From contig CANLXA010000003.1 in NCBI GenBank assembly GCA_947494975.1, positions 372,001 to 436,000 on the forward strand: DNA of 64,000 nt. The letters are read 5' to 3'. The position numbers and the translations under genes were made by a program. Of this stretch, positions 56,192-64,000 are shown one piece after another (the first letter of the stretch is position 1; each line of letters starts with the position of its first letter). Source of the stretch: an uncultured Roseicyclus sp. (lineage in GTDB: Bacteria; Pseudomonadota; Alphaproteobacteria; Rhodobacterales; Rhodobacteraceae). The notes under the pieces are model-generated. The model worked only from the letters and a program-made list of their open reading frames with translations, ran no database searches and was not told the DNA's origin.

Positions 56192-56821
56192 TTAGGGCGC
56201 TGAGACCGATACGCCATCCTCGCCGCCGACGCCGACATCCACGCCATCATCGTTGGCGGTTGCGTCGGCCACCGTTCCCTCGGCGTCGTCCTCACCCAGC
56301 AATTCGGCAGCAACCAAAGGGTTACCTTCGGCATCAACCGCGGTGCCATCATCGGCGACGCCTGCCGTCACGGCGTCCTGACCGGCAGCGTCGACATCTG
56401 CGGTCACACCATCAGATCCGACGTCGGCCTCAACGTCCGCGACGCCTCCATCGGCGACATCGGCATCGACATCCAGAAGCTCGCCATCATCGCCGATGGC
56501 GCCGGCTTCGGCATCCACGATGCTGCCATCGCCAGCGGGATTTTCCACCTCCGCATCGACAACGGCGGTGCCGTCACCCGCAGTGTCACCGGGAACAAGA
56601 TCCTGCATCGCTGCCATTTCAGCCGACATTCCGGCGTCGGAAAAAATGGCGATACAGGCGGCCTGCACCTCAGGTCTCAGTAGCGTCTGGTCGATGGTCA
56701 GAAGCTCCTGACATTGCTCAAGGTCCACAATGGGCTGAGCCTGAACGGTCGTCCCGGTCAAGGCCGCGCAGGTTGCCAGACTTGTCGCAGTAATTCGAAG
56801 CGTGCGTGCGGTGATATGCAT
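56192..56821 (-). CDS. Secreted, extremely acidic low-complexity protein
   Basis: A 209-residue protein with a signal peptide (cleavage near VQA), a short folded-looking part with two cysteines (DLEQCQELLTIDQ, QAACIAIF), and from about residue 75 a tail made almost only of Asp, Ala, Val, Gly and Glu with recurring VDAE/VDADVADGG-like units and no aromatic or basic residues. Such tails are disordered and can bind calcium or keep a protein soluble. I do not recognise a family. It has its own terminator. Confidence 0.78.
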   Translation of the reverse strand: MHITARTLRITATSLATCAALTGTTVQAQPIVDLEQCQELLTIDQTLLRPEVQAACIAIFSDAGMSAEMAAMQDLVPGDTAGDGTAVVDAEVENPAGDGSIVDAEAGAIGDDGELLDVDADVADGGVADVEADVGSDGVTADVDAAGQDAVTAGVADDGTAVDAEGNPLVAAELLGEDDAEGTVADATANDDGVDVGVGGEDGVSVSAP

Positions 56822-56954
56822 CGTGTCATTCCTTATGGGATGAAGATGAAGCGGCCCCGGCGTGCCCCGGGACCTAACAAATCAACGCCTCAACAAACTG
56901 TTTCGTTCCCCGTCGTTTCGACCCCACGCATCTCGCCAAGCGCTCTTGAGCGAC

Positions 56955-56984
56955 AAAAAAGCCGGGGCATCGCGCCACCCCGGC
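56955..56984 (-). terminator. Terminator of the DUF6456 gene
   Basis: GCCGGGG (56961-56967) pairs with CCCCGGC (56978-56984). On the minus strand the stem is followed by six T residues. It lies about 85 bases past the stop of the DUF6456 gene. Confidence 0.88.
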
Positions 56985-57067
56985 CATTCAGTTTTGCCTG
57001 CAATTTTCGCGGAACGCCGATCAGCAGCCTGTCACGGCGGCTGCCGTCATTGTCCCGAAACGACGGA

Positions 57068-58210
57068 TCAGTCCTTGAGGGCCGGTACGAAGCCGTAGCG
57101 ATCTTCGTAGTGCTGCAACAGGCGCTGCAATCCGATCTTGAGGACAACCTTGCCCGACCGCGCCGACCATCCAAGGCGCTTTTCGGCGCATTCGAGCCCT
57201 TCGAGGAAACAGCAGACCCGCATCACCACATCCCCCAGGCCTGGCCCCAAGGCGTCCAGCGCCTCCGACACCCGCTTGCGCGCATCAAGCGGGCCTTCGC
57301 CAATGCCCCCATCGGCCAGGAAACCGCCGCGGTCGCCGCCGGTCAGGAACCTGTCCCAGTTCTGGCCCACGCGCGGGCCCATCTGAGCGCGTTCGAAATC
57401 TTCGCGCAGGCGTTCGCCAGCCTGCACAAGCTCCATATTTAGGAACGGTTTACCGTCAGGCCCCTTACGGCGGGCAAGGCCCGCCAGCGGGCATTCCGCC
57501 AGATTGACCCGCAAAGTCGTCTTGGCCCCGTTTTCGCCAGACACATTCCGCTTGCCCCAGGTCGCGTGCTGGCCCTGAAAAGGGCTGTGCGCCTCGGCAA
57601 AGCCCGCATTGCCAAGACGGCGCTTGCGATCTTCCTCCAGAAGCCGCTTCAGCGCCGATTTGCCGGCGCTTGTGATCCCGTAACGCGCGATGCGGCCCTG
57701 TTTGAGGCAGGAGATCCAGTCCTTCACCGCGAAGGCCTGGGCGATGCGGCGATCCAGCACCGCAGTGCGCGTTTGGTCGCCGTCGGGGCCTTCCCGCAGG
57801 ACAACCGCCTTGTCCATGTCCTGGGCCACTGCCAGAACCGCCCCGGTTTCGCACAGACGGCGCAAGATGCGGCGCGCCTCGCGGGTGATGAGTGATTCGT
57901 CGTCCAGTGGCGTCCGTATTGGGGCCGTCATGCGCCAGGTCTCCTTGCAAATGGCTATGGTGTGGTCGCGAGGTGCGCTGGCTGTCTCGGCCAGTGTGCT
58001 GAGAGCCTCGTCCACCAGCGGGTCGTCGCGCCGCGCTTCGATCTGACGGACCCGCCGACAGATGGTGGAGGGGGCCTGCCCCGCCGTTTTTGCAATGTCT
58101 CTGAGCGAGCGGCCGGCGGCCACATGAGCAAGGTACTGCTGCGTGGCCTCGGGCACCCAGCGCGGAAGAGGGTTGGGATAGGCGGAAGCGGCAGAAGCAG
58201 TGTCAGTCAT
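57068..58210 (-). CDS. DUF6456 helix-turn-helix protein
   Basis: A 380-residue protein: an N-terminal helix-turn-helix (about 30-60, RSLRDIAKTAGQAPSTICRR), a middle winged-helix-like part (GRIARYGITSAGKSALKRLL), and a C-terminal DUF6456 domain (GDVVMRVCCFLEGLECAEKRL, VVLKIGLQRLLQHY). The family seems restricted to alphaproteobacteria and its function is unknown; DNA binding is likely. GAGG precedes ATG 58210. It diverges from a DUF6477 gene across a spacer with a perfect DnaA box. Confidence 0.85.
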   Translation of the reverse strand: MTDTASAASAYPNPLPRWVPEATQQYLAHVAAGRSLRDIAKTAGQAPSTICRRVRQIEARRDDPLVDEALSTLAETASAPRDHTIAICKETWRMTAPIRTPLDDESLITREARRILRRLCETGAVLAVAQDMDKAVVLREGPDGDQTRTAVLDRRIAQAFAVKDWISCLKQGRIARYGITSAGKSALKRLLEEDRKRRLGNAGFAEAHSPFQGQHATWGKRNVSGENGAKTTLRVNLAECPLAGLARRKGPDGKPFLNMELVQAGERLREDFERAQMGPRVGQNWDRFLTGGDRGGFLADGGIGEGPLDARKRVSEALDALGPGLGDVVMRVCCFLEGLECAEKRLGWSARSGKVVLKIGLQRLLQHYEDRYGFVPALKD

Positions 58211-58285
58211 GGCCGGAGGCCTCGCGGTTTTTGCAAATGAACGCCTGCGAAATTCCGCCGTATTGATTACTGAATGGTTAAAATC

Positions 58286-58294
58286 TGTGGATAA
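58286..58294 (-). promoter_or_regulatory. Perfect DnaA box (TTATCCACA)
   Basis: The plus strand reads TGTGGATAA, the exact complement of the consensus DnaA 9-mer. It lies in A+T-rich DNA 76 bases upstream of the DUF6456 start. One box alone suggests transcriptional control by DnaA rather than an origin. Confidence 0.6.
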
Positions 58295-58296
58295 GT

Positions 58297-58324
58297 CGAA
58301 AATTGTTTCGTTTTCGTAAACAAT
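58297..58324. promoter_or_regulatory. Nested palindromes next to the DnaA box
   Basis: CGAAAA/TTTTCG (58297-58302, 58311-58316) interlocks with ATTGTTT/AAACAAT (58302-58308, 58318-58324). Both are perfect and sit within 30 bases of the DnaA box in the shared promoter region. They look like binding sites for a dimeric regulator, perhaps the DUF6456 protein itself. Confidence 0.45.
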
Positions 58325-58418
58325 CTCCGGGGGTGCGGACGGGCGGCGGGATGTGGCGCAACGCCCGACGCGTCGGGGGCAAGGTGAACGCCTTACGGAC
58401 ACAAATCGGGGCAAGACA

Positions 58419-58661
58419 ATGACGGATCTCACAACTCACCTTTCGCATATGCGCCGCCCGGGCCTTCTGGTGCGCGCGGCAACGATGGCGTGCGAAACGG
58501 GTGATGCGCATCGCCGCGCCAAGCGACGGCCGATGACGAAACTTCTCGCCGAGGAGGAGATGCTGAACGCGGCCCGTCTGGGCGGCGGCATGGGCTACTC
58601 GCCCACACGCCACGTTCAGGTCATGAGTGCGATTCTCGCCGCCGCGCGGGCGGTGAATTAA
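58419..58661 (+). CDS. Small DUF6477 family protein
   Basis: An 80-residue basic protein starting MTDLTTHLSHMRRPGLLVRAA, a pattern I associate with the DUF6477 family of Rhodobacterales. It ends with SPTRHVQVMSAILAAARAV. There are no membrane segments or catalytic motifs. The ATG at 58419 fits the family; the frame extends upstream without similarity. It is divergent from the DUF6456 gene, with which it shares the DnaA-box spacer. Confidence 0.8.
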   Translation: MTDLTTHLSHMRRPGLLVRAATMACETGDAHRRAKRRPMTKLLAEEEMLNAARLGGGMGYSPTRHVQVMSAILAAARAVN

Positions 58662-58701
58662 CTCCTGGCGCGATGCCGGGCGCGGCGTGCCGTATCAGGC
58701 G

Positions 58702-58746
58702 GACCTGCCGAAGACGGCCTGAATCCCTCAAACGTCGCGGCAGGTC
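58702..58746. other. Inverted repeat between convergent DUF6477 and mttB genes
   Basis: GACCTGCCG (58702-58710) and CGGCAGGTC (58738-58746) form a perfect nine-base inverted repeat with a 27-base loop between the two convergent stops. It may limit read-through; no T-tract follows. Confidence 0.35.
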
Positions 58747-58780
58747 TACTGCGCATCATCGGCGCGGCGAGGCACTGATG

Positions 58781-60340
58781 TCAGATGAACGCGTCGGGCG
58801 TTTCGGCCTTCTTCCGGGCGACATAGGCGCGCAATTCTTCGTCGACGGCCGGGTCGAGATGGGGCTGCTGGTAATCGCTCAACATGCGCTGCACCTTGAC
58901 CGCGGCCAACTCGTAAGTTGATCGGCTGCCTTCTTCGGACCAGGTCTCGTAAGGCTTGTAATCCAGCAGGCCCGAGCGCCAGAAGGCCGATTGGTAATTC
59001 GCCTGCGTATGCGCGCATCCAAGGAAATGGCCGCCTGGTCCGACCTCGCGCAGCGCATCCATCGCTTGCGCGTTCTCATCGGTGGGAATCCCCTCGGCCA
59101 GCTTGTGCAGAATGCCAAGCTGATCGGCATCCATGACGAATTTCTCCGGGCTCGCCGCAAGGCCGCCCTCCAGCCAGCCGCAGGAATGCAGCATGAAGTT
59201 CACGCCCGCCAGAAGCGCCGCGTTGAGCGAATTGGCGGTCTCGTAGGCCGCCTGGGCATCGGGGATCTTGGAGCCGTTGAACGACCCGCCGGACCGGTAG
59301 GGCAACCCAAGACGCCGGGCGATCTGTCCCGCGCCATAGGTGATCTGAGAGGCCTCTGGCGTGCCGAAGGTGGGGGCGCCGGAATTCATGTCGATCGACG
59401 TCACGAAGGCGCCGAAAATCGCCGGGGCGCCTGCGCGGACCAGCTGCGAATAGGCCACACCGGCCAACCCCTCGGCCATCACTTGCGTCAATGTCCCCAT
59501 GATCGAGACCGGCGCCATGGCCCCGCCCACGATGAACGGCGAGATGATCGAGGCCTGGCCCGCGGCGGCATAATGTTCCAACGCGCCCATCATCACGCCA
59601 TCGAAGGTCAGCGGTGAGTTGATGTTGATGAGCGAGGTCATGACCGTGTTCTGATCCACCACATCCGCGCCGAAGAGGATCTTCGCCATCTCGATCGAAT
59701 CGAGCGCGCGGACGGGTTCGGTGACGGAGCCCATGAACGGCTTGTCGCTCAGCGACATGTGGGCGTAGAGCATATCAAGATGGCGCTTGTTCACGGCCAC
59801 GTCGGTGGGCTCGCACACGGTGCCGCCGGAATGGTGCAGCCAGGGCGACATGTAGCCGAGCTTCACGAAGGTCTCGAAATCCGCCATGGTCGCGTAGCGG
59901 CGACCGCCCGCCAGATCGTGCACGAAGGGTGGGCCGTAAACCGGCGCAAGCACGAGGCTGCGGCCACCGATTTCCACGTCACGGGCGCGGTTGCGGGCGA
60001 TCTGGGTAAAGGAGGACGGGGCCGTCTTGATCAATTCGCGGGCCAGACCGCGCGGGATATGGACACGCTCCCCTTTCACGTCGGCCCCGGCCTCGCGCCA
60101 GCGCTCGAGCGCGGCGGGGTTTTCGACGAACATGACGCCGATCTCTTCCAACACCGTTTCGGCATTGGTCTCGATGATGTCCAACGCCTCATCATGGAGG
60201 ATATCGAGATTGGGGATGTTTCGGGTGATGTACCGCGCGGTTTCGAAGCTCACCGCCGACCGGCTGGCGCGCCGCGCTGCGCCGCCGCCGCCGCGTGCCC
60301 TGCGTTTTCCGCCTGTCTCCACCTGCTCCGCTTCGCCCAT
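58781..60340 (-). CDS. Trimethylamine methyltransferase (MttB) family protein, non-pyrrolysine
   Basis: A 519-residue member of the MttB superfamily. Segments such as GGTVCEPTDVAVNKRHLDM, PLTFDGVMMGALEHYAAAGQ and SGGSFNGSKIPDAQAAYE are typical. There is no in-frame amber codon, so it lacks the pyrrolysine of true TMA methyltransferase and belongs with the glycine-betaine-type (MtgB-like) enzymes that demethylate quaternary amines onto a corrinoid protein. No corrinoid protein or MtgA-like gene is adjacent. GGAGG sits five bases before ATG 60340. The Arg/Gly/Ala-rich N-terminal 20 residues are unusual. Confidence 0.9.
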   Translation of the reverse strand: MGEAEQVETGGKRRARGGGGAARRASRSAVSFETARYITRNIPNLDILHDEALDIIETNAETVLEEIGVMFVENPAALERWREAGADVKGERVHIPRGLARELIKTAPSSFTQIARNRARDVEIGGRSLVLAPVYGPPFVHDLAGGRRYATMADFETFVKLGYMSPWLHHSGGTVCEPTDVAVNKRHLDMLYAHMSLSDKPFMGSVTEPVRALDSIEMAKILFGADVVDQNTVMTSLININSPLTFDGVMMGALEHYAAAGQASIISPFIVGGAMAPVSIMGTLTQVMAEGLAGVAYSQLVRAGAPAIFGAFVTSIDMNSGAPTFGTPEASQITYGAGQIARRLGLPYRSGGSFNGSKIPDAQAAYETANSLNAALLAGVNFMLHSCGWLEGGLAASPEKFVMDADQLGILHKLAEGIPTDENAQAMDALREVGPGGHFLGCAHTQANYQSAFWRSGLLDYKPYETWSEEGSRSTYELAAVKVQRMLSDYQQPHLDPAVDEELRAYVARKKAETPDAFI

Positions 60341-60555
60341 GACACCCTCCAAAGGCTGAACCCGTTGACCCCGTGATTACCTTGCCGGTGGAGGCAACCA
60401 TCGGCGAATTGCGTCATGTGGGGCGCGGATGCGACATGCGGCGCCGACAACCGCATGAGAACCGGCACAAGGCCGAAATCGCACGCTCAACGCAGGAAAG
60501 GGCGCAGAACCCTTACCTGTGCGCAGCCCGAGCCATGGTTATGGTGGCCTTGCAC

Positions 60556-60585
60556 TTGAAACGACGATCCTGGCGCTTTGATTAT
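60556..60585 (+). promoter_or_regulatory. Probable promoter of the outer-membrane protein gene
   Basis: TTGAAA (60556-60561) and GATTAT (60580-60585) are separated by 18 bases, 45 bases before the ATG. The rest of the 290-base spacer shows nothing else I can name. Confidence 0.45.
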
Positions 60586-60630
60586 TTTCGCGCCGTCCAC
60601 CACTCTTTGAAAAACTGAAGGAACGACGAC

Positions 60631-61323
60631 ATGACGTTTCGCAAGACCCTGCTTCTGACGACAATGGTATCGACTGTCTTGAGCGCCCCGGCCTTTGCCA
60701 ACGGCTACAACCCCGCCCCCGCGCCGCAACATGTGGTCGTGGCGCCCGCCGCCTTCGACTGGAGCGGCTGGTATTTCGGGGGTCATTTGGGCGGCGCCGT
60801 TGGGCAATACACCAACAACGGCAACGTTGCGAACTTCCCCGGCGATCTGGATGGGGATCTGGACGGCTTCTTCCTGGGTATGCATGGCGGCTACGCCGTG
60901 CAGTCTGGCAACATGGTCTACGGGGCCGAGGCCCATCTGGCCTTCGCCGATATCTCCGGCGCCGAGGCCTGCACCAACCCCGCGGCGCAATGCGCGGTCG
61001 ATATCAACGCGCTGGCATCCTTACGGGGAAATGTAGGCTACCTGATCAATCCCGATACCTTGATCTCCGCGAATCTGGGCCTGGCCGCGGCCAATGCGAA
61101 TGTTTTCGTGGATGACGGGACGGGCCCGATCGGCTCAGAAGACATCATCACCGGCCTGACCTACGGCATCGGGATCGAACATGCACTGAACCCGAACCTG
61201 TCGCTGCGCGGGTCGATCCAATCCTACCAGTTCCAGCCGAACGATTTTCAGACCGATATCCTCTATACCGGTGTGGATATTGATTTCCACACGATCGAAA
61301 TCGGCCTGAACTACCGGTTCTGA
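60631..61323 (+). CDS. Small outer-membrane beta-barrel protein (Omp25/OmpW-like)
   Basis: A 230-residue protein with a signal peptide ending APAFA and a barrel beginning FDWSGWYFGGHLGGAVG, the common start of alphaproteobacterial Omp25/31-type eight-stranded barrels. It ends TIEIGLNYRF, with the terminal phenylalanine needed for outer-membrane insertion. GGNVGYL-like and GAEAHLAF strands fit. GAAGGAACG precedes the ATG, and a perfect terminator follows, so it is monocistronic. Confidence 0.9.
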   Translation: MTFRKTLLLTTMVSTVLSAPAFANGYNPAPAPQHVVVAPAAFDWSGWYFGGHLGGAVGQYTNNGNVANFPGDLDGDLDGFFLGMHGGYAVQSGNMVYGAEAHLAFADISGAEACTNPAAQCAVDINALASLRGNVGYLINPDTLISANLGLAAANANVFVDDGTGPIGSEDIITGLTYGIGIEHALNPNLSLRGSIQSYQFQPNDFQTDILYTGVDIDFHTIEIGLNYRF

Positions 61324-61347
61324 GCACAATCAGTCACGCGAACCCAG

Positions 61348-61379
61348 CGCGGATCGGCCATGGCCGATCCGCGTTTTTT
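61348..61379 (+). terminator. Rho-independent terminator of the outer-membrane protein gene
   Basis: A perfect 26-base palindrome (61348-61373) is followed by six T residues (61374-61379). It lies 25 bases past the stop codon. Confidence 0.95.
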
Positions 61380-61515
61380 CGTGCAGGCCGGAACGGTTCC
61401 GGCGCGCCGGTTACCAGTCCGGCGGCTCGTCACGGGGGCGGTTGCCCCCGCGCCGATGCGCTTTCGCCGCTGCCGCCCCTTGCACCGCCCTGCCCCGCGC
61501 CGTAATCGAAACGCC

Positions 61516-63120
61516 ATGAGCCATGCCGCCGTCCCCGACCCCGCCAATCACGAACGCCTGCTGATCATCGATTTCGGCAGCCAGGTTACTCAATTGATCG
61601 CCCGCCGCCTGCGCGAGCTGAACGTGTATTGCGAGATCCATCCCTATCAGAATGTCGATGACGCGTTTTTGGAGGCGTTTGCCCCCAAAGCGATCATCTT
61701 TTCCGGCGGCCCGGATTCGGTGGTACGCGAGGGCTCGCCCCGCCCGCCCAAGGCCGCCTATGGGGCCGGCGTGCCGATCCTTGGCATCTGCTATGGCCAG
61801 CAGGTCATGATGCAGGATCTGGGCGGTGAGGTGCATGGCGGCAAGATTTCCGGCGGGGGCGGCACGGCCGAATTCGGGCGCGCCTTCGTGGCGCCAAAGG
61901 GCCAGCTCGATCTGCTGACCGGCTGGTTCGGTGCGCCGGAGCAGGACGGCCGCGAGCAGGTCTGGATGAGCCACGGGGACCACGTGGCGAAACTCGCCCC
62001 GGGCTTCGAAGTCTTCGGCACCTCCCCCAACGCGCCATTCGCCATCACCGCCGATGTGGCGCGGCATTTCTATGCGGTGCAGTTCCACCCCGAAGTGCAC
62101 CACACGCCCAAAGGCGCGAAGCTCTACGAGAATTTCGTGCGGTTGGCCGGGTTCACCGGCGATTGGACCATGGACGCCTACCGCGAGCAGGCGGTCGAGG
62201 CGATCCGGGCGCAGGTGGGCGACAAGAAGGTTATCTGCGCGCTCTCGGGCGGTGTGGATTCCTCCGTGGCTGCCGCTTTGATCCATGAAGCGGTCGGCGA
62301 TCAACTGACCTGCGTGTTTGTCGATCACGGTCTGCTGCGGCTCGATGAGGGCGAGGAAGTTGTGGGCATGTTCCGCGATCACATGAACCTGCATGTCATC
62401 CATGCCGAGGAGCAGGATCTGTTTCTGGGCGAATTGGAGGGCGTTTCCGATCCGGAAACAAAGCGCAAGATCATCGGGCGGTTGTTCATCGACGTCTTCC
62501 AGAAATACGCCAATGAGATCGACGGCGCGGATTTCCTGGCGCAGGGCACGCTCTACCCCGATGTCATTGAAAGCGTGAGCTTTTCTGGTGGCCCGTCGGT
62601 GACGATCAAGTCCCATCACAATGTTGGCGGCCTGCCCGAGAAGATGGGGATGACGCTGGTGGAGCCCCTGCGCGAGCTCTTCAAGGATGAGGTGCGTGCG
62701 CTGGGGCGTGAGCTTGGCCTGCCAGATCATTTCATCGCGCGCCACCCGTTCCCCGGCCCCGGCCTCGCGATCCGCTGCCCCGGTGAGATCACGCGCGCCA
62801 AGCTCGATATTCTGCGGCAGGCCGATGCCGTTTATATCGACCAGATCCGCAAACATGGCCTGTACGACGAGATCTGGCAGGCTTTCGTGGCGATCCTGCC
62901 GGTGCGAACAGTGGGCGTGATGGGTGACGGGCGGACCTACGATTATGCCTGCGCGCTCCGCGCGGTGACTTCGGTGGATGGCATGACGGCTGATTACTAT
63001 CCGTTCAGCCACGATTTCCTGGGTGAAACCGCGACCCGGATCATCAACGAGGTGCCGGGTATCAATCGCGTGACCTACGACATCACCTCCAAACCGCCCG
63101 GCACCATCGAGTGGGAGTGA
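61516..63120 (+). CDS. guaA: GMP synthase (glutamine-hydrolysing)
   Basis: A 534-residue enzyme converting XMP to GMP. The class I glutamine amidotransferase domain has the nucleophile cysteine in GICYGQQVM and the catalytic His/Glu in QFHPEVHHT. The ATP-pyrophosphatase domain has the PP-loop [14 protein letters not shown] near residue 240. The C-terminal dimerisation domain ends with the typical [11 protein letters not shown] 61516 was chosen; the frame extends upstream but only with G+C-rich filler. A YdcF-like gene follows after seven bases. Confidence 0.96.
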   Translation: MSHAAVPDPANHERLLIIDFGSQVTQLIARRLRELNVYCEIHPYQNVDDAFLEAFAPKAIIFSGGPDSVVREGSPRPPKAAYGAGVPILGICYGQQVMMQDLGGEVHGGKISGGGGTAEFGRAFVAPKGQLDLLTGWFGAPEQDGREQVWMSHGDHVAKLAPGFEVFGTSPNAPFAITADVARHFYAVQFHPEVHHTPKGAKLYENFVRLAGFTGDWTMDAYREQAVEAIRAQVGDKKVICALSGGVDSSVAAALIHEAVGDQLTCVFVDHGLLRLDEGEEVVGMFRDHMNLHVIHAEEQDLFLGELEGVSDPETKRKIIGRLFIDVFQKYANEIDGADFLAQGTLYPDVIESVSFSGGPSVTIKSHHNVGGLPEKMGMTLVEPLRELFKDEVRALGRELGLPDHFIARHPFPGPGLAIRCPGEITRAKLDILRQADAVYIDQIRKHGLYDEIWQAFVAILPVRTVGVMGDGRTYDYACALRAVTSVDGMTADYYPFSHDFLGETATRIINEVPGINRVTYDITSKPPGTIEWE

Positions 63121-63127
63121 CCCCGCG

Positions 63128-63853
63128 ATGACGATCCGCGGCGTTGGCCGCGCCATTGGATGGGGCGTGAAATCACTGGTTCTGATCTGGCTGCTGACCG
63201 TGGGTGCGGTGCTGGCGTTGTCATGGATGCTGTCCGACCGGGATGCCAGCGCCGTTCGGGCCGATGCGATCATCTGCTTGGGCGCTGGCCTGTCTCACAC
63301 GCATCCGTTGCGCCCCGGCCCGGCATCACTCAGACGTGCGCTTAACTGCACGACCCTCTATCATGCCGGGGTTGCCGATGTGGTTGTCTTCACCGGAGCG
63401 GGCAACAGCTATGTCTCGGCGGCGCGCTCAATGGCAACCGTGGCGATCCGCGAAGGCGTTCCGTCCGACGCCGTCATTGTGGACCGTTTTGCAGGCTCCA
63501 CGCTGCAAAACGCTGCGTTTGGGCTGGCCTTGCTGCCGGACGAGACAGACCACATCGTTGTCGTCTCGGACGCGTTTCACCTGCCGCGATCCTGGGTCAT
63601 TTTCCGCGCGTTCGGCGTGGACCGGGTCGATATCCACGCCGCGCGGCCCGACGTCGAACAGCGCTTCCCGCCCGATCCGGAGACGGGCCGGGTTCCCGTC
63701 CGGGACAACAGGGAGCCGAGTTATCCCAGCAACCTGGATTGGAAGCTTCGCGAGGCCTTTGCCATCTGGCTCAACGTGCTGCGCGGCGCGGCCTATCTGG
63801 GCGGCGGTCTGATCGGGATCGATCATGATACCCGCATTGGATGGTTCAACTAG
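63128..63853 (+). CDS. YdcF/SanA-like DUF218 membrane protein
   Basis: A 241-residue protein with one N-terminal membrane helix (LVLIWLLTVGAVLALSW) and a DUF218 domain: ADAIICLGAG, VVVFTGAGNS, STLQNAAFGLALL and VVVSDAFHLPRS. SanA/YdcF-type proteins influence envelope integrity; their chemistry is unknown. The start lies seven bases after guaA, so the two are probably co-transcribed. Confidence 0.88.
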   Translation: MTIRGVGRAIGWGVKSLVLIWLLTVGAVLALSWMLSDRDASAVRADAIICLGAGLSHTHPLRPGPASLRRALNCTTLYHAGVADVVVFTGAGNSYVSAARSMATVAIREGVPSDAVIVDRFAGSTLQNAAFGLALLPDETDHIVVVSDAFHLPRSWVIFRAFGVDRVDIHAARPDVEQRFPPDPETGRVPVRDNREPSYPSNLDWKLREAFAIWLNVLRGAAYLGGGLIGIDHDTRIGWFN

Positions 63854-63865
63854 GCCAAGGCCGCT

Positions 63866-64000
63866 TCAGCGGAACGCCTGCAAGCGGCCATCTTCATCCA
63901 CAACCAGAAGCGTGTCATTCACCACGATCGGGTGGGCGGCTGCACCGCTGCGCATCTCGACCGTTCCCACAAGTGCGCCGGATTCGGGGCTGAACATGCG
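63866..64000 (-). CDS. bamB: BamB-like outer-membrane assembly lipoprotein, C-terminal 44 residues
   Basis: The minus strand from the window edge reads 44 residues and a TGA stop, including MFSPESGALVGTVEM and LLVVDEDGRLQAFR. This is the last blade of a PQQ-type beta-propeller, and the ending L-x-A-F-R is typical of alphaproteobacterial BamB. The rest is outside the window. It converges on the YdcF-like gene with 12 bases between the stops. Confidence 0.65.
   Translation of the reverse strand, partial: RMFSPESGALVGTVEMRSGAAAHPIVVNDTLLVVDEDGRLQAFR

Noticed and set aside
58211-58418. Replication origin
   Set aside because: Only one consensus DnaA box was found, and none of the usual oriC neighbours (hemE, dnaA, parAB) is present.
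58781-60340. Pyrrolysine-containing MttB
   Set aside because: The frame has no internal amber codon, so it is a non-pyrrolysine homologue.
61411-63273. 620-codon open frame on the minus strand opposite guaA
   Set aside because: Pure shadow of guaA; no recognisable domain or ribosome-binding site.
1-64000. CRISPR array, prophage, insertion sequence or restriction-modification locus
   Set aside because: No regularly spaced repeats, integrase, transposase, phage structural or methyltransferase/endonuclease genes were seen in any spacer or coding region.

Overview
The window is chromosomal DNA of an alphaproteobacterium of the Rhodobacteraceae (Roseobacter/Rhodobacter group). The evidence is high G+C, dense convergent and divergent gene packing with many 4-base ATGA overlaps, and lineage-typical gene sets: dusB(nifR3)-ntrB-ntrC-ntrY-ntrX followed by trkA-trkH-hfq-hflX, a fused ispDF, a HemB without zinc cysteines, a VPLPA-CTERM protein, and DUF6456/DUF6477 proteins. 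Product names rest on my recognition of protein families; no database search was possible.

Layout. 1-3.3 kb: tail of an OmpR-type response regulator, then an operon on the minus strand (prpE, ridA-like, amidohydrolase). 3.4-6.3 kb: rhodanese, aroQ, a LuxR-type regulator, a roughly 320-nt intergenic stretch that folds into a chain of hairpins ending in a terminator (candidate non-coding RNA), and a VPLPA-CTERM surface protein. 6.4-13 kb: rpsB-tsf, psuK-psuG (pseudouridine catabolism), a DUF502 membrane protein and a peptide-type ABC binding protein. At 13.1 kb there is a compact small-RNA candidate with its own promoter and terminator. 13.3-21.5 kb: bdhA, pentapeptide protein, patatin, an XRE-cupin regulator, a tightly coupled four-gene operon (acyl-CoA ligase, DsbA/FrnE-like, YdjM-like, Bcr/CflA MFS), DUF2306 and a secreted protein.

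21.6-30.6 kb: mfd, a short membrane protein, hemB, a SYLF lipoprotein, a DUF302 protein and a penicillin-acylase-family hydrolase. 30.7-44.6 kb: the nitrogen/potassium/RNA-chaperone block on the minus strand (dusB, ntrB, ntrC, ntrY, ntrX, then trkA, trkH, hfq, hflX), interrupted by an MFS gene of lower G+C on the plus strand. Both NtrC and NtrX lack the GAFTGA motif that contacts sigma-54.

44.7-64 kb: ispDF-pgpA-cinA, amt, a Coq10-like protein, hpt, a porin-like protein, two c-type cytochromes, a soluble chemoreceptor with its signalling half at the N-terminus, a Sel1-repeat protein, lipA, an extremely acidic secreted protein, a DUF6456 HTH protein divergent from a DUF6477 protein across a perfect DnaA box, an MttB-family methyltransferase homologue, a small outer-membrane barrel, guaA, a YdcF-like protein and the 3' end of a bamB-like gene.

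No rRNA, tRNA, transposase, integrase, restriction or CRISPR locus was seen. The most unusual material is in the intergenic DNA (5.2-5.5, 13.1, 37.0 and 58.3 kb) and in the altered sigma-54-type regulators.
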